Shown here: piece by piece, positions 23,601 through 34,570 of the stretch
Numbering within the stretch: position 1 is the first letter of the stretch
Layout of the letters: each line of letters starts with the position of its first letter
Assembly: GCA_028583405.1 (NCBI GenBank)
Contig: CM053251.1
Coordinates: 3,287,771 to 3,351,770 of the forward strand
DNA length: 64,000 bases
Direction: 5' to 3'
Origin: Pogonophryne albipinna
Lineage: Eukaryota; Chordata; Actinopteri; Perciformes; Artedidraconidae
Notes under the pieces: model-generated
What the model was told of the DNA's origin: nothing
Database searches by the model: none
What the model saw: only the letters and a program-made list of their open reading frames with translations
Program-made: the position numbers and the translations under genes

Positions 23601-24063
23601 GTTCCACGTCCCCAAAGCCAGCTTCTGTCGCCCGGGTCTGGTCCGTCGAGACCCTCCGCTTTCACTGCCACCCTTCTGGCAGCGCACCCGACCCCATCGC
23701 TGTTTCCCGTAGGTGGTGGGCCCACGGGACGGAGAAGCGGAGGTGTTGCCCACGTTGCCTTTTCGGGCTGGGCCCGGCCGGGCTCCGTGGCAAGCCCGGC
23801 CACCAGACGCTCGCCGACGAGTCCTCCTTCTGGGCCTGGCTCCAGAAAGGGACCCCGGGCTTCCTCCGGGCCGGGTATCCTCACTTCTTGTTGTTGTTTT
23901 TTTCATGAGGTCTTTTGAACCAATCTTAGTCTGGCCCCTTGCCTGAGACCAATTTGCCATGGGAGACCCTACCAGGAACACAAGGTTCCAGACAACACAG
24001 CCCCCAGGTTCATCAGGGCACACAAACCTCTCTACCACGGTAAGGTGCTGGTTCTTCAGAGAG
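20698..24063 (-). mobile_element. Full-length RTE-clade LINE (Rex3-like)
   Basis: The element is flanked by an 11-bp TSD, GGATTATTTCC, at 20687-20697 and 24064-24074. The 3' end, read on minus, is short after the ORF stop and finishes in GATGGATGGAT-type repeats, a hallmark of RTE/Rex3 elements. It contains one open frame covering nearly its whole length. A 5'-truncated copy lies at 49869-50504 with few differences. It is inserted in the degenerate retroviral remnant. Confidence 0.95.
20718..23960 (-). CDS. RTE endonuclease-reverse transcriptase, apparently intact
   Basis: From the ATG at 23960 the protein is 1,080 residues; the frame remains open upstream to 24038 without another ATG. A basic N-terminus precedes an APE-type endonuclease with [38 protein letters not shown] and the terminal histidine region [10 protein letters not shown]. 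The reverse transcriptase follows, with [70 protein letters not shown] and the catalytic FADD in [13 protein letters not shown]. The C-terminal region has [19 protein letters not shown]. The enzyme would nick target DNA and prime cDNA synthesis from the element RNA. No stop or frameshift was found, which is exceptional in this window. The usual endonuclease glutamate region reads GLTSTHS here; whether that is normal for the family needs an alignment. Confidence 0.9.
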   Translation of the reverse strand: MANWSQARGQTKIGSKDLMKKTTTRSEDTRPGGSPGSLSGARPRRRTRRRASGGRACHGARPGPARKGNVGNTSASPSRGPTTYGKQRWGRVRCQKGGSESGGSRRTRPGRQKLALGTWNVTSLGGKEPELVREVERYQLDLVGLTSTHSVGSGTLLLDRGWTLFFSGVAQGVRCRAGVGILTSPRLGASLLEFTPVDERVASLRLRVMGGKTLTVVCAYAPNSSSEYTAFLETLERVLYGAPEGDSLVLLGDFNAHVGNDGDTWRGVIGRNGPPDLNRSGGLLLDFCASHGLAITNTMFEHKDAHKCTWYQSTLGRRSMIDFVIVSSDLRPYVLDTRVKRGAELSTDHHLVVSWVEWRGKPLDRPGKPKRVVRVNWERLEEAQVQEAFNSHLRRSFSGIPVEVGDIEPEWSVFKASIAEAAAGSCGLKVLGASRGGNPRTSWWTPVVREAVRLKKEAFRDLLSRGTPEAVARYRQARRAAASSVAEAKQRVWEKFGEDMEKDFRAAPKLFWKTLRHLRRGKQGTIQAVYSKDGTLLTSTDGVLGRWKEHFEELLNPTTPPSMLEAELEYDGGSAPISRGEVTEVVKQLHSGKAPGVDEIRPEMLKALGVEGLSWLTRLINIAWKSETVPKEWQTGVVVPIFKKGDQRVCANYRGITLLSLPGKVYSKVLERRVRPIVEPQIEEEQCGFRPGRGTTDQLFTLARILEGAWEYAYPVYMCFVDLEKAYDRVPRELLWEVLREYGVRGSLLRAIQSLYSQSESCVRVLGSKSDPFPVRVGLRQGCALSPILFVIYMDRISRRSHGGGGLQFGGLRIAPLLFADDVVLMASSVCDLQHSLDRFATECEAAGMRISTSKSEAMVLSRKPMDCPLQVGNESLPQVKEFKYLGVLFSSEGTMEREMGRRIGAAGAVLQSLYRTVVTKRELSQKAKLSVYRAIFVPTLTYGHEGWVMTERTRSRIQAAEMGFLRRVAGVSLRDKVRSSVIREGLGVEPLLLRVERSQLRWFGHLVRMPPGRLPREVFQARPAGKRPRGRPRTRWRDYISSLAWERLGIPQSELVDVAREKEVWGSLLELLPPRPDHG

Positions 24064-24074
24064 GGATTATTTCC

Positions 24075-25238
24075 TCATTTTACTTTAATAGTTTCCTCTT
24101 ACTTTTTAAATGTACCAATTGATTAATTCATGGCTAATACATATTTTTTTCTTTACGTATTTTCAAGTCAATTTAAGTTCTTTAAATGTGGTCCTTTTTA
24201 TGTGCGTTTGTGAATAAGTGTGTTTATGTGTTAAACTCACTCACTCCCGTTTTCCTTTTCTCCCCCTCTGGTTGTCAAGTCACGACCCCCTCACATTCTG
24301 CTAGACCATGCCAACTCCTCTGATTCTGTCTTCTCGTCCATCCTGTCTTCTCCTCAGTCCATCCGCTCTTGAATCCTTCCGCTGTAACTCTTTTCAGTGG
24401 CCCAACTGCTTTGCATTTCATCTCCTCCTTTACAGTCTCTTCGCTGTTGCATGGAGGACGTATTCCGCTCTCATGTCCCACACTCTGCTCTTGTGCCAAA
24501 TCTCGTGGCTCAGCTTGGAACTTCATGTCCTGTCTGAGGGACTGATGAGAGTTGGCCTCTTTAAGTCAGCGTACTGTTTTCGTTCTGGATGCCTCAGGTG
24601 GAGATGGTTCTGGATGCAGTCTTGTCGTTGTTGGTTCAGCTCTGGTTCTCTGTCTGTTCGATGGAGAAGGAGGAGTCTCCTGTGGTGAGGTATTTTGTCT
24701 GCTTGGAAGATAGGGGTCGTAGCAGTCTGACAGGCAGAGAGAGAGAGTCCAGGTCTCGGGACGCATTACCTATGGAAAATTCTAACACACTGAGGTAAAA
24801 TAAATCCAACCTTTCCACTCTATTTTTCTAATCATACGTTTTATCGTATCATATTGTTTTTCATCGTTTTAGTTGTTAAATGCCATCTAAACACAATTAA
24901 TGTCTACTAATAATTTTACCATATCCCTAAACATTGTTTTCACCCACTGTAACATTGTCCATAGTCTTAACAGGGGGTGTTTCTGGTACAGACTAAAACA
25001 TGGATCCAGTGTATTTGGAGATTCCCCTAATTTGTAAATCCCCAACACTTAAATATCCCGATCTCTTAAACCCATCTCATAATTTGATACAAGAACTGCA
25101 TATAGGGGGGGTGAATCATCTTGATTATAACCTCCTCACCTTTGGGAACGAGTATTTCTAACTCCTCCTCTTGTTGCTCAGCTGCATACCTCTTGTTGTT
25201 ATGTGACCTATTGTTAACAACATGTTATTATATATTAG
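24075..25238 (-). other. Gene-poor stretch between elements
   Basis: No supported gene. On minus, about 25,240-25,085 gives a short open, protein-like stretch (EEELEILVPKGEEV) that may continue the retroviral remnant, and 24,820-24,570 another, neither recognised. The rest is AT-rich. Confidence 0.3.
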
Positions 25239-25264
25239 CTACAACGTCACCGAAATCAATATAT

Positions 25265-26030
25265 CTGTATCCATATTTGATGGCTGGGTAAAGGGTGAAG
25301 CTGTCACACGGCGGGGTTTGTCAGTAAAACCCGGAGAAAACACAGATTTGTGGGTAAGCACATACTCGTCAGCCAACACAGCTGCAGCTGAGAGGGTATT
25401 TACTTTTTGCTCATTTAAGTACACCACAATGCGCTCGGACAAACATGTTGGCACTAATGAGAGGTGTTTACTTACGTCAAAGGCGGGTGGATGAGGGCCT
25501 GCGGCCGGGGCAAAAGCACTGCATGTGTGCAGTTGTGAGTCCAACTCCAGCTGACGCAACCTGACTGCTTTGTCGGCCTCAATCTCCAGCTTCCTTACTT
25601 CCAGCCGGAACTGTGTCTGCCTGCTCTGCTCTTTGTCTGTTGCCTCCAGCTGGAGACGTGCGAGACGGACCTTTAGTTTAGTCCCCTCTCGGGAGTCTAC
25701 TGAGCTACCAGGGGATAGTGCTTCATGGCGAGGCAACGTGAGCGGTGGTCTAAACCGCCTGTCGTCCTCACTGTCCTCACTGTCCTCACTGTCCCCACCC
25801 TCTCCCTGAGCAGCTGAAGACTCCGCCTCACGCTTCTGTGTCTCCCAATCTTCCGTTAAAGCATCAGACAGTGCAGGCAGCACAAGATTACCCCGTTCCA
25901 CCAACTCATCCACAATGACAGCCTTTAGATCTGATTTTAATAATTGCTTTGCCCCAGTGAGACTGAAGTGTTGAGCAATCTCGAACAGGTCTTCCTTACG
26001 ACACTGATCTAGCTGCTTGAATGAAGGACT
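25265..26030 (-). pseudogene. Ty3/gypsy gag fragment with partial SCAN-like domain
   Basis: The frame opens after a stop at about 26031 and runs through a helical region (EDLFEIAQHFSLTGAKQLL), an acidic linker, and a long charged helix (KLKVRLARLQLEATDKEQ) to FDVSKHLSLVP. It then jumps to ERIVVYLNEQKVNTLSAAAV, which is the last part of the SCAN-like capsid domain in gypsy gags. The middle of that domain is missing, so an internal deletion joins the two parts. The frame ends in unrelated sequence at about 25,260. No zinc knuckle, protease or polymerase follows. Confidence 0.7.
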
Positions 26031-26900
26031 GATTCAAAAGGACTCCAAATTAAAAGATGCCATACCCAGGTGAACAGCACTCAAGGTTTTACCCAATTGT
26101 TACCACCAAACCCACTTATAACCCCAGAATGCAAGTGAATTTATCCCGGACCATCCCCCATGTACGTCACTCTAGAAGTGAGCCTAAGTACACACCTGTA
26201 ATCACTACCAATCACTACTAATGGAAGGAGGCCGCAGGGAAATGCAGCTAACAAGGGGAAACAAAACACGCTACTCTAAACACCTATCTCAACGCACTAC
26301 TCTAAGCCCATATATAAACACACCAGACACACAACACTAAACACGGATCACAAGAGTCAAACACAATCTACTAGCTCAAGTCTGAAATGTCCACGACACA
26401 GGAGCAAAATGCGTGAGGCGTCTGATTGCAGCAGAGCCTCCTGAGTGATAGCTGTCCCCAGGCTTTGTAGAGTCATCTCTGGAAGTTGTACGCTGGGATT
26501 GCACGGGGTTTGGAGCGCGTCAGGCCCGGCGTGCTCCAATCAGTGTCTTCGGAGGCGGAACCAGGAAATGGTAGCCAATGACGTTGAGGCGACTACACAG
26601 CTCATTTACATAAGAAACAGCAAAACAGGATTGACAGGACCGGAGAGGCGAAAGCCGTCACAATATGTAAATGAAATATGCTATTCACTATTTTTTAAAT
26701 AACATTCCAACTCTCCCTCCTGTGGGGACAGATATGGCTCTATGTAGCTGGATTTCAAGACACCCTTCTGGGCTGAAGATGCATCACCTGGTGGTCTGGC
26801 CCTCTGAGCTTCCTCATTGTTGTGGATAATACCTGGCTGTCAGTGGCATTTGATTCATGTTTGGAAATCCTGTTCCTCTTTGACATCCCTGGGCCTCCCT
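26031..26900. other. Leader or LTR-like sequence, no gene
   Basis: This lies upstream (on minus) of the gypsy gag fragment and may hold its leader or LTR; TATATAAAC is present near 26,311. No terminal repeats could be paired. No supported coding. Confidence 0.3.
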
Positions 26901-27985
26901 GCCTCTGTCATGGAATGGAAACCTCCCCTAAGGTAACTGTGTGGAGGGCCGTTGTTTGGTGCTTGTTGCTGATATTGTGGTGGGTGCTGCGGACACTCTC
27001 TGGACCAGTGCGATAACTGACCACATGTGTAACAGCCTTCATCTTGGAAACTTTTTTCTGTTGATCGATAACTCCCTTGGAAACTTCCTCTTCCTCTGCC
27101 ACTTTGTCTTCCTTGGAAACCTCCTCCACCTTTTTGTTGATTCTACATCTGAATCTCTGGCACTACCTGAGTTTGAACTGTTGGAGGTGTCCACCGTGAC
27201 TCCTCTGCTAGTATGGCCATCTCTGAGAACTTCCCCTCCCTTCTCCTTGTCATGTTGCTACAAGCTTCGGTGTCTTTCTCAGCTTCCTGCATCTTCAAGA
27301 ATCTTTGGTTTAGTGCCTTCACTGCGTTTGCTTGTTCTGTAATTAATTTGTATGCTTCTTCTTCTCTTCGCCTTTCAACTCCTTGTGTCTTGAGTTCTTC
27401 TTCCATTCCTCTGCGGTGTTCTCCCATTCTTCTGTTGAGTTCCGCCTTCAGCTGTGTGGCACTGGATAGGATTCCTACCTCATAAGCCAATTCTCTCTCT
27501 CCTGTGGTGAATTGAATTGAAGCATGGTGAAAAGTGTTGTTCTCTGGTATGTTGGGAGGAGAGTCTTCGGTCAGGCTTGGATACTGCCTTGGAGTTTGGA
27601 TAACTGGAGCGGCTTCGGTTATTTCTGCTATGTCTTCCCTCGTTGGCAGGTCTGCTTCTTGAACCACATTTATGCTGTCTGCCGGCCCAATACTGACATA
27701 TATTAGATGGTGTAACAGACTTATAACTCTTGATTTTCGTTTTCAGCTTTCACCCATGCACTTTTCTGTTGTAGGTGTTCTTCATGTTCATAGTCAAATA
27801 CTGCTACATGGGCTTCTGTTGGTCCAGGCTGATCATCTGCTGGAATCAATCCTCTCGTTCGCCACTGTTTAAACAGTTTCTCTATTTGGTACCATGTCTT
27901 CTGTCCATCATTTGGAACTGTCATAGCATCTGACCTCATGCGTACCCACTCCTTAATATCTGCAGTTGAGCAGATGCACTCAACT
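26900..27985 (-). pseudogene. Endogenous retrovirus-like gag fragment
   Basis: Three minus-strand segments in different frames fit a gag polyprotein. The first (27939-27721) is a matrix-like segment with KTWYQIEKLFKQWRTRG. The second (27667-27143) is a long Glu/Arg-rich helix. The third carries a CCHC knuckle CYTCGQLSHWSREC encoded by 26993-27034. At least two frameshifts or stops separate them. No protease or polymerase is attached. It may belong with the env-like remnant at 19,002-20,686, but that link is inferred from strand and position only. Confidence 0.55.
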
Positions 27986-28547
27986 TAGTGTCTTTTGGTG
28001 ACATGTTTCTTAAATACTTGAATGAAAGTATGAGTTATCAAAGATGAATTACTAATCCTCTTCCTTTGTATTCCTTTATAAAAGTATCTTATGTCATTAG
28101 AACTTAACTTTAAAATCTGGTAATTATTATTTTTTTTTTTAAATTGTTGTTGAAAAAACAGAAATTGGAAAACTAAACTTAACATTTTGAAATTATGGAC
28201 ATTTTTTAAATCAAATTTTTTTAAAACAAAAAGATGAACAGTGCATGGTTTTTACTTTGAAATATGAAAAATAGAAATATGGTGAAAATCCAAATCTGCT
28301 GTGTACAGTGTATACTGAAGTATATGAAATTATGCAAATGTCATAAACTGTGTTAACTTCAATAAAATGGTGTTTGAATATTCTACAGACTAGGTTGAAA
28401 GACTATTATGTAAGGTTCCTTATCTTAACATTTGAAACCACCTGATAATCCTATCTGTGTGATGAAGTATGTGTTCATCTATCTCTCTTGAAATTATACT
28501 TCAGATTTAATACTTTTTTACTCCTGAGATGTGTAACAATTCTGTAC
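27986..28547. other. AT-rich stretch without a gene
   Basis: Poly-T/poly-A-rich sequence with no coding, no paired repeat and no recognised regulatory motif. Confidence 0.6.
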
Positions 28548-28691
28548 AACCCGGTGTGGGCATTTATTAAAGCATGAACACAATGACACACACAGCCTCA
28601 ATCCTGCTGTTGTTTCCTTGAGCACAGCCTGCACCCACAAGGATCTCACACACCTCTATACAGAAAAACCCCAGAGTTACCTTCGTCACAT
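28548..28691 (-). repeat. Deleted LTR, family A
   Basis: On minus it starts TGTGACGAAGGTAACTCT near 28691 and ends TTTAATAAATGCCCACACCG then GGGTTGTA near 28,550, matching both ends of the solo LTR at 19974-20298. The central part is missing. Confidence 0.6.
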
Positions 28692-28923
28692 TTCCTTACC
28701 CCTCTCCCCAGGAAGCACAGTATCTTAAGGCAAGGCAAGGCAAGGCAAGTTTATTTATATAGCACTTTTCAACACAAGGCAATTCAAAGTGCTTTACAAA
28801 AAATGAAAGACATTAAGAAAATGGCATTTAAAATCAGTCATTAAAAAGAAAAGCTACTAAAATAAACATTAAAAGAAAAAATACAGTGATAAAAGTTACA
28901 GTGCAGTCTAAGATATGAATAGT

Positions 28924-31266
28924 TCAATTAAAAGCAGCGACAAAAAGAAAAGTCTTCAGCCTGGATTTAAAAGTAGTAAGAGTTGCAGCGGACCTGCAGG
29001 TTTCTAGGAGTTTGTTCCAGATATTTGGAGCATAATAACTGAACGCTGCTTTACCATGTTTAGTTCTGACTCTGGGGACAGAAAGCTGACCAGTCCCTGA
29101 AGACCTGAGAGATCTGGATGGTTCATAATTTAGCAGGAGGTCAGAAATGTATTTTGGGCCTAAACCATTCAGTGCTTATAAACCAGCAGCAGTATTTTGA
29201 AATCTATTCTTTGACACACAGGAAGCCAGTGTAAAGACTTCAGAACAGGAGTGATGTGATCCACTTTCTTAGTGTTAGTGAGGACTCGAGCAGCGGCGTT
29301 CTGAATCAGCTGCAGCTTTCTAATAGATTTTTTAGTGAGACCTGTGAAGACACCATTGCAGTAGTCGAGTCTACTGAAGATAAAAGCACGGACAAGTTTT
29401 TCCAAATCCCGCTGTGACATTTGTCTTTTAATCCTAGATATATTCTTTAGGTTATAGTAGGCTGATTTAGTAACTGTTTTAATGTGACTGTTGAAACTCA
29501 GGTCAGAGTCCATGACTACACCTAGATTTCTGGCTTTATCTGTTGTTTTGAACATTGCAGACTGAAGCTCAGCGCTAACTTTTATACGTTCTGCCTTGGC
29601 TCCAAAAACCATTACCTCAGTTTTATCTTTGTTTAATTGGAGAAAGTTCTGACACATCCAGTCATTGATTTGTTCAATGCACTTACTCAGTGTTTGAATT
29701 GGAGCATAGTCTCCTGGTGAAATTGTTACGTAAATGTGTGTGTCATCTGCATAGCTATGGTAACTTATTTTGTTGTTCTTCATTATCTGAGCCAGTGGTA
29801 GCATGTAGACGTTAAAGAGAAGAGGCCCCAAGATGGAGCCTTGAGGTACCCCACATGTCATATTTGTCAACTCAGATGTGTATTTACCTATAGAAACAAA
29901 GTTGTTTCTGTCCTTTAAGTAGGATTCAAACCAATTTAGAACTGTTTCCGAAAGTCCCACCCAGTTTTCCAGTCGGTCTAGTAATATGCTGTGGTCAACA
30001 GTGTCAAACGCAGCACTGAGATCTAATAATACTAACACTGAAGTTCTGCCACTGTCTGTGTTTAAGTGGATGTCATTAAAGACCATTACAAGAGCAGTCT
30101 CAGTGCTGTGGTTTGGATGAAAGCCTGACTGGAACACATCAAAACAGTTATTTAAATGCAAGAAATTACTCAACTGTTGAAAAACAACTTTTTCAATGAT
30201 TTTACCTTGAAATGGGAGGTTTGATATGGGCCTGTAATTGTTCATTACTGAAGCATCTAGATTATTCTTTTTTAAGAGCGGTTTAATGACTGCAGTGTTC
30301 AGGGCCTGTGGAAAAACACCTGAGTGAAGAGATTTGTTTACTATATGAAGTAGATCTGAGGCCATGCAAGGAAAAACATCTTTGAAAAATCCTGTTGGAA
30401 TAATATCAAGGCAGCAGGAGGAGGACTTCAGAAGTTGTATAATGTCCTCTAGGTTTTTATCATTAATCTGATGGAATTGTGTCATGGTGTTTGAATTGAT
30501 GTTAAGTGGACACAGAGACAACACATTTGCTGTTCCTGATGCAGAGGCACTGACTGCTTGTCTGATTTTCTGAATGTTGTCAGTGAAGAAGGAGGCAAAA
30601 TCATTGCACGCCCTGGTGGATAGAAATTCAGAGGCTACTGACACTGGGGGGTTAGTTAGTCTGTCGACTGTAGCAAACAAGGCACGTGCGTTGTTTTTGT
30701 TTTTGGTAATGATGTCAGAGAAGAACGATTGTTGTGCGTTTTTCAATTCCAAATTATAAAGGCCAAGTCTCTCTTTATAGATTTCAAAGTGAACCTGGAG
30801 ATTAGTTTTTCGCCACCTGCGTTCAGCTTTTCGACATTCTTTTTCTGTTTTCACGGTCATGGCCTTTCTCCATGGAGATATTTTCTTGCCAGACACTTCC
30901 TTTACCTTAGTTGGAGCAATGGCATCTATAACATTTTTAATTTTTGAATTAAAATGATCTACTAGCTCATTTACTGAGATGTTAGCAGGGGCAAGTGTGG
31001 AAGAAAAATTCAGTGATAAAATCATTGATTAAAAATGTTTTTCCTGCCAAAGACCTGACATTTAATAAAGCTAGTTTAAGTTCGTTAAACACACTATCAG
31101 TCTGGTTTTTTGTAACAAGCTGTGGCTGACATGGAATCACTGCTAAATTAGATAAACTCACACAAACGTTTGAGCGCTTCCTGTATCTAAGGTGATTCAC
31201 CGCTCTTAATCTATTACCTATCAACACAGATATCGGCAAAGCTACAGGCAGGCAGGGCCCCGGCAT
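28924..31266 (-). pseudogene. L2 ORF2, endonuclease deleted, reverse transcriptase retained
   Basis: The start of the endonuclease (LKLALLNVRSLAGKTFLIND) is joined near 31,020 to the linker before reverse transcriptase, so the nuclease is lost. The polymerase frame then runs open from 31025 to 29169 with NNYRPISNLPFQGKIIEKVV, QSGFHPNHSTETALV, VLLDLSAAFDTVDH, CGVPQGSILGPLLFNVYM and the catalytic SYADDTHIYV. A 1-bp deletion near 29175 shifts the frame, after which the conserved C-terminal tail can be followed to a stop at 28924-28926. The reverse transcriptase core itself shows no lesion, so deletion and frameshift happened without much other decay. Confidence 0.85.
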
Positions 31267-31320
31267 GTCCTGGAAAGAGTTGAGAGTGCCATACGCCCTT
31301 GAGCCTGGACCCAGCAGATA

Positions 31321-32993
31321 TCAGTTTGCAGCGTTTTGTACACACACATCCCCATCAGGCTTTGAAGGGGAGGGAGGACCCACCACCCTGCTACTCTCAT
31401 CATAGGAGGGCAGGGTGAGGGCTACACTGTAGAAAGGGGGGTTTGGAAATCTGCTTCCATCTTCCTTGTATTGTTTTGGTTTGGATGATTGTGGTAGGCA
31501 TGGTGATGAAGCCGGGGGAGATGGTGCGCATCTCTGCTTCGGTGATTTTGGTGGGCGTCGTTGAGGGGCGGGGGTAAAGGACATGCTGCCAACCCTGCGT
31601 GTCGCCTTCATGCGGTCATCAAACTCCAGGGAGGTGGGCGAGGGTGAAAGGGTGAGCGGAGAGTAGAGAGAGCTGGGGGATGAATGAAGAGTATCCTCAA
31701 AGGCGTTGACAGGGAGGGTGACAGGCAGTGGAGACTCCTCCATTTGTGTCATAGGTCTCCCATAATCAGAACATTCCTCAGGCGGGTGCAGTGATACTTC
31801 TTCAGGGTTTTCTGCGCAATGTGTTGTGTCTTTCTCCTGTTTTGATTCCTCTTGCCGCTTGTCCTTGGCAGAGGGAACAGATTGATGACGCAGGCAGTTG
31901 AATATGTTAGAGATAAACAATTTCACTCCTGACTTGTTCAGGCAAACTCCATTTGCCTTGAAAATATGTCTGCGATCCCAGAAAAAGTTAAAATTGTCAA
32001 TAAAATGGACAGAATGGTCAGTACAGACAGTTGAAACCAGGTGTTCAGTGCAAACAATCTGCTGAATCTCTCCACTCCTCTTCTGACTGGCGGTAGAGGG
32101 CCACTGATGAACACCTCTGCATTTAGAGAGCTGGCAGTTTCGAACAAACATTTAAAGTCTTCTTTCAGCACTTCTGACTGTTGTTTCACAACATCATTTG
32201 TTCCAATGTGCAGTACCACATTCTTCACAGTCGGATGTTCAGCCCCAATATGCAGGATCTTCTCAGCCAAGTCAGAGACCACATCCTTCGGAAAACAGAG
32301 TACTTTGGTGTTGTTCTTATTACACAGACCTTTTACATCTCTTACAGCAGAGTCACCCACAATCAGAGTTTCAGGCCCAGTCGTTAGCTTTCCCTCTAGC
32401 CTTTTACTTTAGGAGTAGCTATTGGTCCTTACCCTGCTGTGTGAAGAGGACAGGTTATCCAGGTCATCAGAAAGAGATCTCCGGTTCTCGGTCAGCGGAG
32501 CGTATCTGTTCTGGATTGGCACACTTGGTGGTTTAGGAGGATTGTTTGTAATTCTCCCTTTAGCAGCTGTCCACTGCTGTTTCCTAGTATGAATAGGGGT
32601 TGAAGAGGCGCTCTTCCTGGGTGATAACAATGCAGGCCAGCCGGTCGCATCACAGATTTCAGAGCGCTTGGCTCTGCCTGTTATCCGTCCTCCCAAATCC
32701 CATGGAAATGATTTACTCTTAGGCTTTGCACCCAGAGAGTTCCAGGGAGGACTACCACTTGTAGATTTAATACCCAGTACACAGCCCTCCTGTTCCTTGG
32801 AATCCTTGTAGCTGCTAACTAGCTGTGAGTTAGCATACCCTTCTCCATTATTTTGCAACACTGGTAAAGTGGTGTCATTCCCACGACATAGTCCATTCAC
32901 TTTCACGTTAACTTCCAACCGTTGCATTTTCATTTCCAACACAGCTATCTTCTTTATAAGTTTGTGGAAGTCATCTGTAGAGAACGGAGGCAT
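31321..32993 (-). pseudogene. L2 ORF1 with esterase (SGNH-like) domain
   Basis: The ATG at 32993 starts MPPFSTDDFHKLIKKIAVLE, a coiled-coil-like N-terminus. A stop at 32409-32411 interrupts the frame, which then continues into LIVGDSAVRDV and VVLHIGTNDVV, the first two blocks of a GDS-type esterase found in ORF1 of CR1/L2 LINEs. A frameshift lies near 32,045. The last block reads FKANGVCLNKSGVKLF. In active SGNH enzymes an Asp and a His sit in this block; the likely positions are Asn and Cys here. A proline-rich tail ends at 31321. The protein is thought to aid RNA binding or membrane contact of the particle. Confidence 0.75.
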
Positions 32994-33284
32994 TTTGCTA
33001 CCAACTAGCTTAAGCTAAATAGCATGCAGTAGCCTACCAGGCTTTAGCTGTTGCTAGGCCACGCTACTGTAAGACTGAGGTCGTCGTAAAAATGTTGAAA
33101 TATGGCTGAAAACCTCCCTCTATTTACGAAGATGAACTGTCCCAGTGATAAGTTAATGTCCAGGAGCCGCTGCTCGAAGTTTTCAGAGAATAAGAATAGG
33201 AAAATCAGCATAAAAAGTAAGCAGAGGCAGGAGCAAGCAGAAAAGCGTCTGCACTGTAAGAAAGATAAGCAAGTCCAGCGTCTC

Positions 33285-34094
33285 TTAAGAGTCTTGGCTT
33301 CGGGACAACCAGTCAGCCACCCGGTTTGACTTCCCTGGCCGGTACTTAACCGCAAAGTTGTATGGCTGCAAGGCAAGGGACCACCGCGCGATGCACATGG
33401 TTGCATCTCTCTCTGGCCTTGGCCATTTTGCTTTCCTCCATGGGCCTCTCCACTCCACCCGGTGTTTCTTGGACTCTTCTATGTGCTGCGGAGTGGCTCT
33501 GACCTTCTCCAGCCTCAGCAGCCTCTCCACCGGATCCTCATCGTACACCTTCCTGACAAGCTCATCCACCAGGAGCTTCTCTGTCTCAGCTGTACTGTCT
33601 GCTTCAGCATCTGAATTTGTTACCTTTGTGACGTCTATCCCCACGGCTACAACCTGCTTACCCTTGTGCAGCAGGGTTTTCTCAGAGGGGGCCGTGAAGT
33701 CGACAGGAAGCTTTCCTTTATTCCTCTCCCGGCGCTCCTGCTGGTTCTGCTGCCTGACGCGCTCTCTCTCCTGACGGATTTTCTCGGCCATTTTCACCCG
33801 CTCCTCCTCTGCCAGTTTCTTCTTAGAGAGCCGGGACTGCGGCCTCTCTAGCTGAGCGGGATCCGCCCTGCACCGCTGCAGTTGCATCAGAAAGGCTATC
33901 TGCTGCTTTATCTGGATGAGCTCCCTCTCGCGCTCCTCCTTCTCCTCCGTGCTGCGCTGCAGGTGACGCTGCAGGTGACGCTGCAGGCTGCTGTTCACCT
34001 TCTTAGCGGCCGCTCGCTCAAATTCGCTCTTCATCTGGCGGTTATTCTCTATTATTAAATAGTATAAATTGTATAAAAATGTGCACATATGCAA
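33285..34094 (-). pseudogene. Chimeric ORF: coiled-coil segment joined to gypsy RNase H end
   Basis: One open frame of about 270 codons on minus. The first 200 residues are a highly charged coiled coil (EEKEERERELIQIKQQIAFL, then KMAEKIRQERERVRQQNQQE) followed by an acidic region. I do not recognise this part. The last 40 residues (ALQPYNFAVKYRPGKSNRVA, then DWLSRSQ) are the end of a Ty3/gypsy RNase H domain. The two join near 33,425. A family-A LTR remnant lies immediately upstream (34,081-34,137). The coiled coil may be captured host or other element sequence. Its start is uncertain; the first ATG in the coil region follows a short non-conserved stretch. Confidence 0.5.
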
Positions 34095-34137
34095 GGCCCG
34101 AAGCCATCAGTCCACAAGTTACCTTAGTCACACGCCC
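34081..34137 (-). repeat. LTR fragment, family A start
   Basis: Read on minus, GTGACTAAGGTAACTTGTGG and GACTGATGGCTTCGGGCC match the first part of the solo LTR at 19974-20298, then the match stops. It is a truncated 5' piece. Confidence 0.5.
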
Positions 34138-34189
34138 CATCACGGCCCACTGATCGTAACACGTTACAGCTGTGTGTTAATTTCCTCTC

Positions 34190-34570
34190 CGTTCACAACA
34201 CAACAACTCCATTTTCGAAAAGTTCCTCCGAAACGACCAGGTTCAACCACGAGCCCCCATATGTTACAACCCGGCTCGTGGGCTGTAACATAAAGCAGGG
34301 AGGCGAGACGAGAGGTAAGAATATAATAGTTTTATTGTTAAACACATCAACTAAATGGACACCAGCAACAGGTCCCCGAAGCTGGCGCAGAGAGAGTGCC
34401 CAGAGGAGTGCAAGCGACGTATCCGGCTTGCTCCTCCTATATCCTTTCCAGCGTGGCACACCCGGCAGGTGCGGCTCATCAGACAGCTGCAGCTGGAACC
34501 TGCAATCACACACAAAACACACACACAACCAGACGGCACCCCACGTGGTGTGGAGGGGTCGTCACACTGC
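34190..34570 (-). repeat. LTR of a second family with adjacent primer-binding site
   Basis: On minus the segment ends GGGTTGTAACA at about 34268, followed after two bases by TGGGGGCTCGTGGTTGAACC (34246-34265). The first 11 bases match the primer-binding site used with tRNA-Pro by many retroviruses. AATAAA-like sequence is absent, and the 5' limit near 34,570 is a guess. The leader leads into family-A LTR sequence rather than a gag. Confidence 0.45.

Larger units (their letters stand above)
28726..33272 (-). mobile_element. L2-type LINE, nearly full length with internal deletion
   Basis: The minus strand carries a 5' UTR (about 33,272-32,994), ORF1 (32993-31321), ORF2 (31266-28924) and a 3' end in CTTGCCTTGCCTTGCC repeats at about 28,726-28,750. 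CTATATAAATAAACTTG just before the tail is typical of L2 3' ends. ORF2 lacks most of its endonuclease. No clear TSD was found. Confidence 0.85.

Noticed and set aside
20943..23946. Several plus-strand frames of 80-255 codons opposite the RTE ORF
   Set aside because: They are antisense shadows of the GC-rich reverse transcriptase gene, with no recognisable domains.
24308..24688. Plus-strand 126-codon frame rich in Leu, Ser and Trp
   Set aside because: Composition and lack of motifs suggest a chance frame; the opposite strand looks no better, so no gene was called.
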